Assembly (NCBI GenBank): GCA_023248215.1
Contig: JAHFEW010000004.1
Location: 1 to 64,000 of the forward strand
Origin: Nitrospira sp.
GTDB taxonomy: Bacteria; Nitrospirota; Nitrospiria; Nitrospirales; Nitrospiraceae
Length of the DNA: 64,000 bases
Direction: 5' to 3'
This document shows positions 40,737 through 50,299 of the stretch, piece by piece; position 1 is the stretch's first letter, and each line of letters opens with the position of its first letter. The position numbers and the translations under genes were made by a program. A model generated the notes under the pieces. That model did no database searches, was not told the DNA's origin, and saw only the letters and a list, made by a program, of their open reading frames with translations.

Positions 40737-40844
40737 TTGTCGCAGCAGCGTCTCGGCGGTTGCAGTAGAAGCTCTCAGTAGAGTCGAACATGGGCGCTAA
40801 CCTGGAGCCGCTCTCGATGGTTTCGATGCACGCATCTACCGCCA

Positions 40845-41276
40845 ACCACAGCGGTCAGGGGTTTCCCACATCCGCTCATCGAACCGGACGTGCGGTTTTC
40901 CCGCATCCGGCTCTCGGACGAGTGTCACACCGAGCGCAGGATCTCCCGTGTTGCCCTGTGTGCTGTGCTGACGTGCCACGCCCCTTACCCCGGCGAGCGA
41001 CTCCATGGTCATCGGTCGGGTGCTCCCATGGACTCCAGCGGCCTTCCCGGTTATTCAGGCCGGTCGGCCCCTCGCGACTTCACTTTCGAGGCCTGCTCAG
41101 GCTTCACGCGTGTTGCGGCCCGTCGGCTCGCTGACCCACCCATGGTGGGCCTCTGTCCCGAGGGCTTCAGTCGGTCGGTTACCCTTGCGACTGCCTCGGT
41201 AGCTACTGGGGTGTCCCGACAACTCCCCAGACAGGACTTGCACCTGTGAGACACACAGCGCCTTTTCACGGCGCAC
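40845..41276 (-). ncRNA. ORF-less group II intron
   Basis: On the minus strand the element starts GTGCGCC at 41276, matching the GUGCG 5' end of group II introns, and contains a domain V at 40913-40881: GAGCCGGATGCGGG, a GAAAA-type loop, then CCGCACGTCCGGTTC, with the catalytic AGC. A domain VI-like stem (GGATGTGGGAAACCCC) follows toward about 40845. The total is about 430 bases with no reverse-transcriptase ORF, so it has lost its maturase or relies on one elsewhere. The exact 3' end is uncertain. Confidence 0.72.
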
Positions 41277-41350
41277 TGAATAAGGCGGGCTAACGTTCTC
41301 CTTGATGTAAAAGGATTCGATCCCATCCTCGACTCATAGAAATCACACAG

Positions 41351-42472
41351 ATGCAGCGATCTCTATTCATCAATACCGATTCTGGAGGAACCAATGGGCC
41401 TCATTCCGGCCATGATTCATCTTGGCTGCCACTGCCGGTTGGTGTCCTTGCATTACTCGTTGCAATTGCCATGCTATCTTTGCTCATAGCCCCCATGACG
41501 CAGGCCTGGGACTGGGTCCCGACCGACGAGGAGATCCAACAATATCGGAAGAGTTGGAACCCGCTCTCCAACGGTCCCATTTTCTTGAGCGGTGTGGATA
41601 TTCACCCTCAAGGGCAATTCACGGCACACCCATTCATTTTTTCACAGATCAGCGAAAAGCGATTCGGCAATCAGTTAACCGACAATCGAATGGCGGCTTC
41701 GGTTCATTCGTACCAAGTCGCTCCCGTCGTCACAATGGCCTATGGCCTGACAAACCATCTGGAGTTGAACGTGGGCCTGTCCGGTTCAGCCTTTTGGGCC
41801 AACAGTTCGGATCAGTTCAACAGAGGGAAGGGTGGCCCTTGGACCACCGACACCGGGCTCGGTGACACACAGATCTATTTCAAGTATCGGCCGGTCGTGC
41901 AGGACCCCGACGGTTGGCGTCCCTCCGTGACCACCTTCAACATGATCGTGTTGCCAACCAGCCGGTGGGTTACCGGGACCGAGAGTCCGCCCGGCGGATT
42001 CGCTCCACTGGGACGATTACCGGCCTCGCGATTCGGCGCGTTGACCTGGACAGAAGGAATTCTGGTGCGAAAAAATCTTGAGCCTTTTCGAATCAGCGCA
42101 GGTGTCTTCTACTCCTACCACCTGCCGGGCAGCGATGGCGGCCAAAACACCTATGCATCCGATATCGTCAATACCCGAGTGGTCATTGAACATATTCTCG
42201 ACGACAAGCGGGGCTTTGGGTACAACCTCGAATTCGTCGGCTTTCACGGTCTGCCGTTTCGGACCGATGGGCATCAGATCAACGTGGGTGGTCGACATGG
42301 ATTCACCTCCCTCGGAGTCCAACCGACGATTCAATACCGGCTTGGCGAACATTTTGTCGGAGCGGTTGGATGCCTATTCACCGTGGCTGGACAAAACACG
42401 CAGGATGCGATCTATCCCAATTTTTCGCTCTACTACTACTGGAGCAAGAGCGGCAGCGTCATCATGCGGTAG
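41351..42472 (+). CDS. Outer-membrane beta-barrel protein of MetA/transporter type
   Basis: A late hydrophobic segment (VGVLALLVAIAMLSLLIAPM) acts as signal or anchor, followed by strand-rich sequence with aromatic ends (QVAPVVTMAYGLTNHLELNV, GDTQIYFKYRPV, PTIQYRLGEHFVGAVGCLFT, YPNFSLYYYW). It resembles putative outer-membrane transporters of the MetA phenol-degradation type. Substrate is unknown. It is separated from the arsenosugar operon by the group II intron and converges on arsC. Confidence 0.75.
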   Translation: MQRSLFINTDSGGTNGPHSGHDSSWLPLPVGVLALLVAIAMLSLLIAPMTQAWDWVPTDEEIQQYRKSWNPLSNGPIFLSGVDIHPQGQFTAHPFIFSQISEKRFGNQLTDNRMAASVHSYQVAPVVTMAYGLTNHLELNVGLSGSAFWANSSDQFNRGKGGPWTTDTGLGDTQIYFKYRPVVQDPDGWRPSVTTFNMIVLPTSRWVTGTESPPGGFAPLGRLPASRFGALTWTEGILVRKNLEPFRISAGVFYSYHLPGSDGGQNTYASDIVNTRVVIEHILDDKRGFGYNLEFVGFHGLPFRTDGHQINVGGRHGFTSLGVQPTIQYRLGEHFVGAVGCLFTVAGQNTQDAIYPNFSLYYYWSKSGSVIMR

Positions 42473-42878
42473 TCGTACGAAGGAAGGCTTCGATCCGTCT
42501 CGCAATCTCGTCGCGCACGCGGCGGAAGGTCTGTCGGCGTCCGTCGTCATCGGTCACTGCCGCAGGGTCATCGAAACTCCAGTGGATCAATCGCGTGGGG
42601 CCCGGCCACAGCGGACACGTCTCCTTGGCGCGATCACACACCGTCACGACATAGTCGAACGACTGATGCGTCAATTCACCCACGCCCTTCGAACGATGTT
42701 GCGAGATGTCGATTCCGACTTCGGCCATCGCATCCACTGAACCCGGATTGAGCCCGACCGGATGCGTGCCCGCGCTGAACACCTCGAACCGATCGCCCGC
42801 CAGATGCCGTAACCATCCCTCCGCCATCTGACTGCGTGCGGAGTTTCCGGTGCAGAGGAATAACAGGCGCGACTTCAT
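42462..42878 (-). CDS. arsC: Arsenate reductase, thioredoxin-coupled low-molecular-weight phosphatase type
   Basis: The N-terminal P-loop LLFLCTGNSARSQMAEGWLR holds the catalytic Cys and CX5R of the ArsC/LMW-phosphatase fold. Later cysteines for the disulfide cascade are seen in VTVCDRAKETCPLWPGP. It reduces arsenate to arsenite. ATG 42878 overlaps the Acr3 stop by 4 bases, so it is coupled to the efflux gene. It is last in the arsR-arsM-acr3-arsC operon. Confidence 0.93.
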   Translation of the reverse strand: MKSRLLFLCTGNSARSQMAEGWLRHLAGDRFEVFSAGTHPVGLNPGSVDAMAEVGIDISQHRSKGVGELTHQSFDYVVTVCDRAKETCPLWPGPTRLIHWSFDDPAAVTDDDGRRQTFRRVRDEIARRIEAFLRTTTA

Positions 42879-43969
42879 GTGCCGACCTCCTGTCCGAACC
42901 AATGCCTGGTTCTGTTGCACAGGCTGCAGACGGACAACATGACCGGCACTTCCACCAAGACCCCCACGACCGTCGCCAAGGCTGCGCCGGATTCCGGGCC
43001 AAACAACGCAATGGCCGTGGCGACGGCCAGCTCAAAGAAGTTGCTGGCGCCGATGAGCGCACCCGGGGCAGCGATCGCATGGGGCACCTGCCATCGATGC
43101 ATCAGCCCATAGGTCAGCGCCGCATTCATATAGACCTGCAACACAATCGGCACGGCAATCAAGACGACATGAATGGTCTTGCCCATGATGTTCTGTGCCT
43201 GAAAGGCAAAGATGAACACTAAAGTGATGAGCAAGGCCGCGATCGTGACCGGAGCGAACCGGGGCAACAACACCTCTTCCACCCATCGCCGCCCATGGCG
43301 CCGGACGAGCCATAGCCGGAGACCGGCGCCGATCATCAATGGAATCACGATAAAGATCGCCACCGAGTACAGGAGGACATCGAAGGGAACGGCCAGCGAC
43401 GAGGCGCCGCTTACCAGCAACCCGACAATCGGCGCAAACAGCACCAGCATGATGAGATCGTTCACCGCCACCTGGACAAGCGTGTAGGCGGGATCACCGT
43501 CCGTCAGGTAGCTCCAGACGAACACCATGGCCGTACAGGGAGCGGCAGCCAGAATGATGGCTCCCGCAATGTATTGATCGGCCTCCGCGGGTGTGATCCA
43601 TGCGGAGAATGCATACCGGAAAAACACCCAGGCCAAGGAGGCCATGGAGAACGGCTTGACTACCCAATTGACGAACAGCGTGATCAGCAGTCCGACCGGT
43701 CGCTTTCCCACATCACGAATCGAGGCAAACTCAACCTTCATCATCATCGGCACGATCATCAGCCAGATCAGGACGGCGATCGGTAGATTGATATGGCTGT
43801 CCTGCCCGAACTCCGCCCCTCGAAAATTCGAGACCAGACCCGGGGCCATCTGGCCGATCAGGACGCCCGCCACCATGCACAACGCCACCCAGAGCGTCAG
43901 GTACCGCTCGAAGAGCGAGAGCCGCTTCTCCGCCACCTGCGGCGCACCGACCGACAACGCGACTTCCAT
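42875..43969 (-). CDS. acr3: Arsenite efflux permease, Acr3 type
   Basis: Ten membrane helices are visible, with the Acr3 signatures GLVSNFRGAEFGQ, PIAVLIWLMIVPMMMKVEFA, GAIILAAAPCTAMVFVWSYL (conserved Cys) and LIGASNFFELAVATAIALFG. It pumps As(OH)3 out of the cell. AAGGAG precedes the ATG at 43969. It follows arsM and overlaps arsC. Confidence 0.95.
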   Translation of the reverse strand: MEVALSVGAPQVAEKRLSLFERYLTLWVALCMVAGVLIGQMAPGLVSNFRGAEFGQDSHINLPIAVLIWLMIVPMMMKVEFASIRDVGKRPVGLLITLFVNWVVKPFSMASLAWVFFRYAFSAWITPAEADQYIAGAIILAAAPCTAMVFVWSYLTDGDPAYTLVQVAVNDLIMLVLFAPIVGLLVSGASSLAVPFDVLLYSVAIFIVIPLMIGAGLRLWLVRRHGRRWVEEVLLPRFAPVTIAALLITLVFIFAFQAQNIMGKTIHVVLIAVPIVLQVYMNAALTYGLMHRWQVPHAIAAPGALIGASNFFELAVATAIALFGPESGAALATVVGVLVEVPVMLSVCSLCNRTRHWFGQEVGT

Positions 43970-43995
43970 AGATTGAGCTCCTTAGGCTTTGACGC

Positions 43996-44832
43996 TTATC
44001 TGCCGGCTCGGGCGGAGACTGCCGGTTTTTTCGCTCGGATAAACGCGCTCATGAACTTCCCCTCGACCTGGGACAAGAGCAGATCACTCGTCAACTCCGT
44101 CCCGACCAGAAATTCTTTCACGTCGTCGGCGTGGTAGATTCGCGTAGGCTCGATCTCGATGTCGACAAATCCCGCCTGACTCAGCAAGTCTCGATATTCC
44201 GTCTCTTCGAGCGCACCGGCGACGCAACCTGCCCAGAGTTCGAGATTCTGGCGGATTTCCGTGGGAACCGCCCCCCTCACCACGATGTCGGACAGCGCCA
44301 GCCGGCCTCCGGGGCGCGAGACGCGGAAGGCTTCCGCGAGCACACGTTCCTTCTCGCCGGACAGATTGACGACACAATTGCTGATGATCACGTCCACCGA
44401 GTGATCGGGCAGCGGGATTTGTTCGATTTCGCCCTTCAAAAATTCGACGTTCTCCACACCGGCCTTGCGCTGGTTCTCCCTGGCCAACGCCAACATTTCA
44501 TCGGTCATGTCCAACCCGTAGGCTTTGCCCGTCGGGCCGACTCGTTTGGCGGAAAGCAGCACATCGATACCTCCGCCGGACCCCAGATCCAGCACCGTCT
44601 CACCAGCATGGAGTTCGGCCAGAGCGGTCGGATTTCCACAACCCAGAGAGGCAGCGACCGCATCGGCGGGCAGCCCCTCTCGGTCCTGGTCCGAATAGAG
44701 ATTTGAGGTGATCGGATCGACATTTGCCAGCGGCGGCGAGGCCCCGCAGCAGGAACTGCCTCCGCTCTTGGCTCTCACGGCAGCTTCTCCGTACTTTTCC
44801 TTGACTAGGTTTCGAATAGCCTTTGCGTCCAT
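43996..44832 (-). CDS. arsM: Arsenite methyltransferase ArsM
   Basis: The motifs are [13 protein letters not shown] near the start, [58 protein letters not shown] and [12 protein letters not shown]. The four conserved Cys positions (CC, GCG, NC, GC) are those used to bind As(III). It methylates arsenite with SAM. I chose ATG 44832, which has GGGAGG 7 bases upstream. It lies between arsR and acr3, and an ArsR-type operator stands just before it. Confidence 0.93.
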   Translation of the reverse strand: MDAKAIRNLVKEKYGEAAVRAKSGGSSCCGASPPLANVDPITSNLYSDQDREGLPADAVAASLGCGNPTALAELHAGETVLDLGSGGGIDVLLSAKRVGPTGKAYGLDMTDEMLALARENQRKAGVENVEFLKGEIEQIPLPDHSVDVIISNCVVNLSGEKERVLAEAFRVSRPGGRLALSDIVVRGAVPTEIRQNLELWAGCVAGALEETEYRDLLSQAGFVDIEIEPTRIYHADDVKEFLVGTELTSDLLLSQVEGKFMSAFIRAKKPAVSARAGR

Positions 44833-44854
44833 TGCGGTTCCTCCCATACTATCC

Positions 44855-44870
44855 ATCAATATTTATTGAT
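44855..44870 (-). promoter_or_regulatory. ArsR-type operator between arsR and arsM
   Basis: ATCAATATTTATTGAT is an inverted repeat (ATCAAT / ATTGAT, 4-base spacer) 23 bases upstream of the arsM start. It resembles the operator upstream of arsR. A second promoter inside the operon, also under ArsR, would explain it. Confidence 0.7.
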
Positions 44871-44888
44871 ACGTCTGGCCCAAAAAAA

Positions 44889-45197
44889 TCAACAACAGCC
44901 CGTGGCTCGGCGCGCCTTCCTGGCCTGCTTGAAAGAATCCACGAGTTCGTCTAGCTCATTGAAGGCTTCGGCATTCACGCTATAGTACATCCATCGACCA
45001 TCCCGGCGATCCTGGATCAGACCCGCTTCCTTGAGCACCTTCAGGTGAAATGAGAGACGCGACTGCCCGGCTTGGAGTGTGTCTGTCAATTCGCAGACAC
45101 AACACTCGCCCTCCTTCAGCTCATCAAGGATCTCCAATCGGGTCTGCTCCGCAAGCGCATGAAATAACTCCGCCGCCCGCGCTGAATTTTTCACCAT
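44889..45197 (-). CDS. arsR: ArsR-family arsenic-responsive repressor
   Basis: The winged helix-turn-helix is ELTDTLQAGQSRLSFHLKVL followed by KEAGLIQDRRDGRWMYYSVN. The ECCVCEL motif at the start of the recognition region is the As(III) three-coordinate site of ArsR. It also ends with CC. ATG 45197 is chosen because AAGGGA lies upstream; an ATG at 45209 would sit on the predicted transcript start. It heads the operon and has an operator in its promoter. Confidence 0.93.
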   Translation of the reverse strand: MVKNSARAAELFHALAEQTRLEILDELKEGECCVCELTDTLQAGQSRLSFHLKVLKEAGLIQDRRDGRWMYYSVNAEAFNELDELVDSFKQARKARRATGCC

Positions 45198-45215
45198 GCT
45201 TCCCTTCATGCAAAA

Positions 45216-45238
45216 ATTATATATCAACAAATGTTGAT
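45216..45238 (-). promoter_or_regulatory. arsR promoter with ArsR-type operator
   Basis: On the minus strand TATAAT (45221-45216) is a perfect -10. ATCAACAAATGTTGAT (45223-45238), an inverted repeat with 7-bp arms, lies just upstream, in the spacer between -35 and -10. Binding by ArsR would block polymerase. Confidence 0.82.
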
Positions 45239-45360
45239 ACGTCAATCGCCGCGCTCTCCCGATAAGTCAATCGCTGCCATCTTATGTGTTGCTCGCAGGT
45301 GCTCACTTTGTTAAGGTGCATCGTTGGCGTCTTTGCCACTTCACTGAATTGAGCCACGGC

Positions 45361-46398
45361 ATGGTCTGGGACCCTAAAGATCCCTGGAGCAAAAAGGGCG
45401 ATGACCTGGACCAGGCCTTTAAACAGGCCCAAGGCCAGCTTCGCAATCTGTTACCCTCCGGCGGATTCCGCAATCTCTTGGTCGTCGCGTTCGCCGTCTT
45501 CCTCATCTGGCAGAGCGCATTCATTGTGGCGCCGGACGAAGAAGGCGTCGTCAAACGCTTCGGCATCCCGGTTCGAGTGGTTGATCCCGGCCCGCACATG
45601 AAGATTCCCATCGTCGAAAGCGTGTTGCAACCGAAGGTCGCCAAGCTCCACCGGGTGGAAATCGGGTTTCGAACCGATCGTCAAGCGCGCCAGCAGATGG
45701 TGCCACAAGAAGCCTTGATGCTGACCGGCGATATGAACATTCTGGCGATTGAATTCATCGTCCAATACAAGATCAAAAGTTCCCGCGAGTACCTGTTCAA
45801 TGTGGCGGATATCGACGATACCATCGGGAAAGCGGCGGAAGCCTCGATGCGGGAAGTCATCGGCAAAAGCAAGATCGACGAAGCCCTCACCACCGGCAAA
45901 GCGCAGATCCAGCATGACACCCAGGAACTCCTACAACACATCCTGGACGACTATAAGACCGGCGTGCAGATTGCCGCGGTACAACTGCAGGATGTCGATC
46001 CCCCCGAAGCGGTGGCTGCAGCGTTCAAGGACGTGACCAACGCCAAGGAAGACCGTGAAAAACTGATCAACCAGGCCCAGGGATACCGCAACGATATTAC
46101 TCCCAAAGCCAAGGGTGAAGCGGCGCAGTTGGTCAATCAGGCAAAAGGTTATGCGCAAGCGCGACTCAATCGAGCCCAGGGCGAAGCGAATCGATTCGTG
46201 GCGACGCTGAAGGAATACAACCAGTCCAAGGATATTATCAGTAAGCGGATTTACATCGAGACGCTTGAAGACGTGCTGCCCCACATCGACAAATTTATTC
46301 TTGACGGCAAGGGCGGAGACCGCACCCTTCCCTATCTACCGCTCGACCGGTTCTCCAAACCAGCCCCATCCGGCGCTACGCAGGAACGGACGCCATGA
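45361..46398 (+). CDS. hflK: Membrane protease regulator HflK
   Basis: The protein shows a Gly/Gln-rich N-terminal part, one membrane helix (GFRNLLVVAFAVFLIWQSAF), and the SPFH/PHB domain (EEGVVKRFGIPVRVVDPGPH, VQYKIKSSREYLFNVADID, VQLQDVDPPEAVAAAFKDV). HflK with HflC forms a large cage around the FtsH protease. ATG 45361 gives the usual start (MVWDPKDPWSKKG). The hflC gene overlaps its end by 4 bases. Confidence 0.95.
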   Translation: MVWDPKDPWSKKGDDLDQAFKQAQGQLRNLLPSGGFRNLLVVAFAVFLIWQSAFIVAPDEEGVVKRFGIPVRVVDPGPHMKIPIVESVLQPKVAKLHRVEIGFRTDRQARQQMVPQEALMLTGDMNILAIEFIVQYKIKSSREYLFNVADIDDTIGKAAEASMREVIGKSKIDEALTTGKAQIQHDTQELLQHILDDYKTGVQIAAVQLQDVDPPEAVAAAFKDVTNAKEDREKLINQAQGYRNDITPKAKGEAAQLVNQAKGYAQARLNRAQGEANRFVATLKEYNQSKDIISKRIYIETLEDVLPHIDKFILDGKGGDRTLPYLPLDRFSKPAPSGATQERTP

Positions 46399-47255
46399 GT
46401 AAACAAGGATTTATCCTGGCATTTGCCGGCATTGTCCTCGGCCTCCTCATCCTAGGTGCGTCCCCCTTCTACATTGTCGATGTGACCCAAAATGCCATCG
46501 TGGTCCAACTGGGCAAGCCTGTTCGTAATGTGACCGAGGGTGGCCTCTACTTGAAAATGCCGTTCATCGAAGAAGTCACCTACTTCGACAAGCGACTCTT
46601 GGACTACGACTCCAATGCGCAAGACGTCATTACGCAAGATAAGAAGACGCTGCTCCTCGACAACTTTGCCAAATGGCGAATTACCGACCCACTAAAGGTG
46701 TATCAGGCGTTCCAGAGCCAACGTGGCGCCCTTCAGCGATTGCACGACATTATTTACTCGGAACTGCGCGTTGAATTGGGGCGGCACGATCTGGCAGAGA
46801 TCGTCTCGTCGGCCCGAGCTGAACTCATGGCCGTGGTCACGCAGCGAGCTAATGAAAAAGCGTCGGCCTATGGAATCGAGATCCAGGACGTCCGCATCAA
46901 GCGAGCCGACTTGCCTGAACAGAATGAAAAGGCCGTGTTTTCCAGGATGCAAGCCGAACGGGAGCGGCAGGCGAAGCAATACCGTGCGGAAGGCGCGGAG
47001 GAGTCTCAAAAAATAAAATCCGAGGCCGAAAAAGATCGGGAAATTATTCTCGCGGAGGCATATCGAGAGTCAGAAGAACTCCGTGGGGGCGGCGACGCGA
47101 AGGCGTTCCGGATCTATGCCGAAGCCTATCGCCAGGACCCGCATTTTTTTGAATTTACCCGCACGATGGAAGCTTATCGCAAAACCCTCAAAGACAAGAC
47201 GACCATCCTCGTCAGCCCCGACTCTGAATTCTTCCGGTTCCTTAAGCAGCGCTAG
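46395..47255 (+). CDS. hflC: Membrane protease regulator HflC
   Basis: It has an N-terminal membrane segment (FILAFAGIVLGLLILGASPF) and an SPFH domain (IVVQLGKPVRNVTEGGLYLK, DYDSNAQDVITQDKKTLLLD, VRIKRADLPEQNEKAVFSRM), with the Glu/Arg/Ala coiled-coil RAEGAEESQKIKSEAEKDRE. Length of 286 is normal for HflC. It is coupled to hflK and forms the HflKC complex. Confidence 0.95.
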   Translation: MSKQGFILAFAGIVLGLLILGASPFYIVDVTQNAIVVQLGKPVRNVTEGGLYLKMPFIEEVTYFDKRLLDYDSNAQDVITQDKKTLLLDNFAKWRITDPLKVYQAFQSQRGALQRLHDIIYSELRVELGRHDLAEIVSSARAELMAVVTQRANEKASAYGIEIQDVRIKRADLPEQNEKAVFSRMQAERERQAKQYRAEGAEESQKIKSEAEKDREIILAEAYRESEELRGGGDAKAFRIYAEAYRQDPHFFEFTRTMEAYRKTLKDKTTILVSPDSEFFRFLKQR

Positions 47256-47262
47256 CGCTCAG

Positions 47263-48945
47263 CTACGCAAGCCCCACAATCTCTCCCGACTGTGGATCCA
47301 CGTCAATTCGTTCCCCAGCAGGCCTCTTCGGCAAGCCCGGCATCAGCTGGATACCGGAGCACACGGCAGTCAGGAACCCCGCCCCTGCCAGGATCCGCAG
47401 TTCCTGAATAGGCACGGTAAAGCCGGATGGTCGTCCCTTGAGTGCGGGATCATGGGAGAGCGATAGCGGCGTCTTCGCCATACAAATGGGGAGGTGATCG
47501 AATCCCATTCTGGTCGCGAGCTCGATATCTCGTTCCGCTTGAGGCAGAAAAGAAACACCGGCCGCTCCATACATCGTGGTCGCAATGGTCTCGATCTTCT
47601 TCTTGATAGGCCAGGTCACGTCATAGAGATGCCTGAATTGCGCCTCTTGCGCCGCCACCTTGACGACAGCCCGTGCAAGCTCCTCCGCCCCTCGCCCCCC
47701 ATCGGCCCAATGCGTCGACACAACTGCCGCCTCTGCACCCGCAGCCTTTGCCCGTTCGCACACCCAATTCAGTTCATCGGACAAATCATCTTTGAAGGCA
47801 TTCACGGCCACCACCACCGGCACTCCATGGGACCGCACATTAGCAATATGCTGTTCGAGATTGGCACATCCTTTCTCCAGGGCCATCTGATTCGGTCTCG
47901 TCAACCCGGCAGGCAATGGAGTCCCAGCTTTCGCTGTTCCGCCGCCTCCGTGAAGTTTAAGGGCCCGAAGTGTTGCCACAACCACCCCGACATCCGGGCG
48001 AAGGCCGGACGTGCGGCACTTAATATTGAAGAATTTCTCAGCGCCTAAGTCACTGCCGAACCCAGCCTCCGTGACCACATACTCGGCGCAGCGCAACGCC
48101 AACCTGTCCGATACAATTGAGCAATTTCCATGGGCGATATTGCCGAACGGCCCGGCATGGACGAATGCTGGTGTCCCTTCAAGCGTCTGCACTAAATTCG
48201 GCCACAACGCGTCCTTCAGCAGCACGGCCATGGAACCGGCGCAGCCGAATGCCTCCGCCCTGGTCAATTGTCCTCCCTCTGTCAGGCCGACCAGAATTCT
48301 ACCGAGGCGTTGACGAAGGTCCGCATGATCAGTCGCCAGGGCCAGCACCGCCATGATCTCCGAGGCCTCAGTAATCACGAATTGTCCGGCCCTCCTATCA
48401 GGTCCTGTACCAATTATGACTTCACGAAGTGCGCGATCACTCACGCCGAGAGTGCGAGGCCACCTGATCCCTTGGGGGTCGAGCTTGAGGGCATTTCCAT
48501 GAAAGAGATGGTTATCCACAAATGCCGAGAGAAGATTATGGCTCGCAGATACGGCATGAGCATCACCCGTGAAATGCAGATTGATATCCTCCATAGGGCA
48601 TACCTGCGCTCGCCCGCCTCCGGTGCCTCCCCCCTTAAGTCCAAAGACAGGCCCCAGGGAAGGCTGTCTCAGTGTGACAACAGACCTGTAACCCAAACGG
48701 CACAGCCCCATGCTCAGCCCGATAGAGGTGGTCGTTTTCCCTTCCCCAAGGGGCGTCGGATTAATGGCCGTGACCAGAACATACCGTCCCAACGGTCTGG
48801 CGTTGAGCCGCTCTTCCAAGTTATGGGTCACCTTTGCCTTGTAACGGCCAAAAGGGATGAGATCTTCCGAATGAATGCCTAAAGTTTGCGCGACTTCGAA
48901 TATATGCTTGGGGATGATAGACCGGGCAATTTCCAGATCAGTCAT
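47263..48945 (-). CDS. fhs: Formate-tetrahydrofolate ligase
   Basis: The P-loop-like ATP site is TPLGEGKTTTSIGLSMGLCR, with the family blocks LRQPSLGPVFGLKGGGTGGG, INLHFTGDAHAVSASHNLLS and the end region TVCSGIQLMPGLPKRPAGER. It makes 10-formyl-THF from formate, THF and ATP. Length of 560 is normal. It converges on hflC with only 7 bases between the stops, so no room for separate terminators. Confidence 0.97.
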   Translation of the reverse strand: MTDLEIARSIIPKHIFEVAQTLGIHSEDLIPFGRYKAKVTHNLEERLNARPLGRYVLVTAINPTPLGEGKTTTSIGLSMGLCRLGYRSVVTLRQPSLGPVFGLKGGGTGGGRAQVCPMEDINLHFTGDAHAVSASHNLLSAFVDNHLFHGNALKLDPQGIRWPRTLGVSDRALREVIIGTGPDRRAGQFVITEASEIMAVLALATDHADLRQRLGRILVGLTEGGQLTRAEAFGCAGSMAVLLKDALWPNLVQTLEGTPAFVHAGPFGNIAHGNCSIVSDRLALRCAEYVVTEAGFGSDLGAEKFFNIKCRTSGLRPDVGVVVATLRALKLHGGGGTAKAGTPLPAGLTRPNQMALEKGCANLEQHIANVRSHGVPVVVAVNAFKDDLSDELNWVCERAKAAGAEAAVVSTHWADGGRGAEELARAVVKVAAQEAQFRHLYDVTWPIKKKIETIATTMYGAAGVSFLPQAERDIELATRMGFDHLPICMAKTPLSLSHDPALKGRPSGFTVPIQELRILAGAGFLTAVCSGIQLMPGLPKRPAGERIDVDPQSGEIVGLA

Positions 48946-49159
48946 GGGTATCCTCGTCGCATCAAGAGTTTCGCGAAAACGCGGAGTATATCAAGGCACT
49001 CGTCGTAGGCATGCGCCCAGGCGGCATCCCCGAAGGTGACAGAGTGCGTTGACAACAGAACAACACGATGATGTGGCGGAGTAGACTCGAGATTCCGAAG
49101 TATATATTGGGAGGGGAAAAAGTCGGTCTCGTTCAGAATTTTGAGATGAGGCGAGACGA

Positions 49160-50179
49160 CTAATCGAGAATGAATTTGGTCGGATCAAGCGACTGGCCGT
49201 TCTTCTTCACCATATAATGAAGATGCGGACCTGTTGAAAGACCGGTGCTCCCGACGAGAGCCACGACATCACCACGCCTTACACGTTGACCTTCCTTCAC
49301 CAAAGATTTGGCAAGGTGTCCATACACGGTTTCGATGCCGTACCCGTGATCAAGCTTGACCATATTACCCATTTTCGAATCAAACGCCACGGTAACCACA
49401 CGTCCGAGCGCCGGGGCTTGGACCGGAGCATTCGGCGAAGCACCGATGTCAAGGCCATCATGCCAGGCTGGCTTCTCGGTAAATGGCGAGACCCGCGGAC
49501 CAAAGGCGGAGGTCACCCATCCACGCACCGGCCAAATAGAAGGGGTTGAGGCCCACTGAGTTGAGCGCAGCTCGGCAATTTGGGTAAGACTCTGCAGCGC
49601 CTCTTCTTGCTGGGTGGCTTCACGCACGAGGGCATCAATGCTTTCGCGAACCTGTTGGGCAATCTCCTCGATATTTTCTGTCGTGAAATCGATCTCCACC
49701 TGGTTGGTATCATGCACTTCCGAAACCTGCTGGCGCTGTTCTGTCCCCGATGCGGCCGGACTCGTCCCCTGCCCACCTTCCTTGCCATCCGGCATGGGAC
49801 CGTCGTCACCGCCCCGACCGTTCGCCAAATCACCGGTTGGCTTAGTCGTATCAATCCCCAGCATGACCCGAAGTCGCTGATTGACCTCTCCCATAACTGA
49901 CAGGCGTTTTTTTAGATCATCAATCGCGGAGGAAAAGGCAGCAGTTTGTTCACGTGCCCCCATTGCCTCAGCCCGAAAAGCGGATAGTTGCCACACCTCT
50001 CCAGTTCGAATCACGTAATGCGAGATCACGAGCAAGTCCGCTACAATCAAGATCGCGGCCAAGATCAAGAGCTTACGCAGGAACTTCCGGGGAAAACTAA
50101 ACCGAAGCGGCTTTGAGGATGACCCTCGAAAGACGACGATGGTGTAGGCATCACTTGTTTCGGCCGTTTGCTGACTCAT
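49160..50179 (-). CDS. M23-family peptidoglycan endopeptidase-like membrane protein
   Basis: A basic start and membrane helix (LLILAAILIVADLLVISHYV) are followed by a coiled coil (AAFSSAIDDLKKRLSVMGEV), a Ser/Gly-rich linker and an M23 LytM domain: WVTSAFGPRVSPFTEKPAWH with HDGLDIGAS, then YGHLAKSLVKEGQRVRRGD and TGPHLHYMVKKNG. The His/Asp/HxH zinc ligands are present, so it may be active or act as an EnvC/NlpD-like activator. Confidence 0.9.
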   Translation of the reverse strand: MSQQTAETSDAYTIVVFRGSSSKPLRFSFPRKFLRKLLILAAILIVADLLVISHYVIRTGEVWQLSAFRAEAMGAREQTAAFSSAIDDLKKRLSVMGEVNQRLRVMLGIDTTKPTGDLANGRGGDDGPMPDGKEGGQGTSPAASGTEQRQQVSEVHDTNQVEIDFTTENIEEIAQQVRESIDALVREATQQEEALQSLTQIAELRSTQWASTPSIWPVRGWVTSAFGPRVSPFTEKPAWHDGLDIGASPNAPVQAPALGRVVTVAFDSKMGNMVKLDHGYGIETVYGHLAKSLVKEGQRVRRGDVVALVGSTGLSTGPHLHYMVKKNGQSLDPTKFILD

Positions 50180-50299
50180 AGGACGGTCTCCCCTTCACGA
50201 ATTCATCTAATGACTTCAGGCCAACCCATTTTTGCAGTGTACTGATCTCAGACTTGATGGTCAACCCCTTGTTTTCAAATATTCATTTATTAGAATCAA

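Noticed and set aside
40708..40930. CRISPR or integron attC array around 40.7-41.3 kb
   Set aside because: There are no repeated units; the structure is explained by a terminator hairpin and a group II intron.
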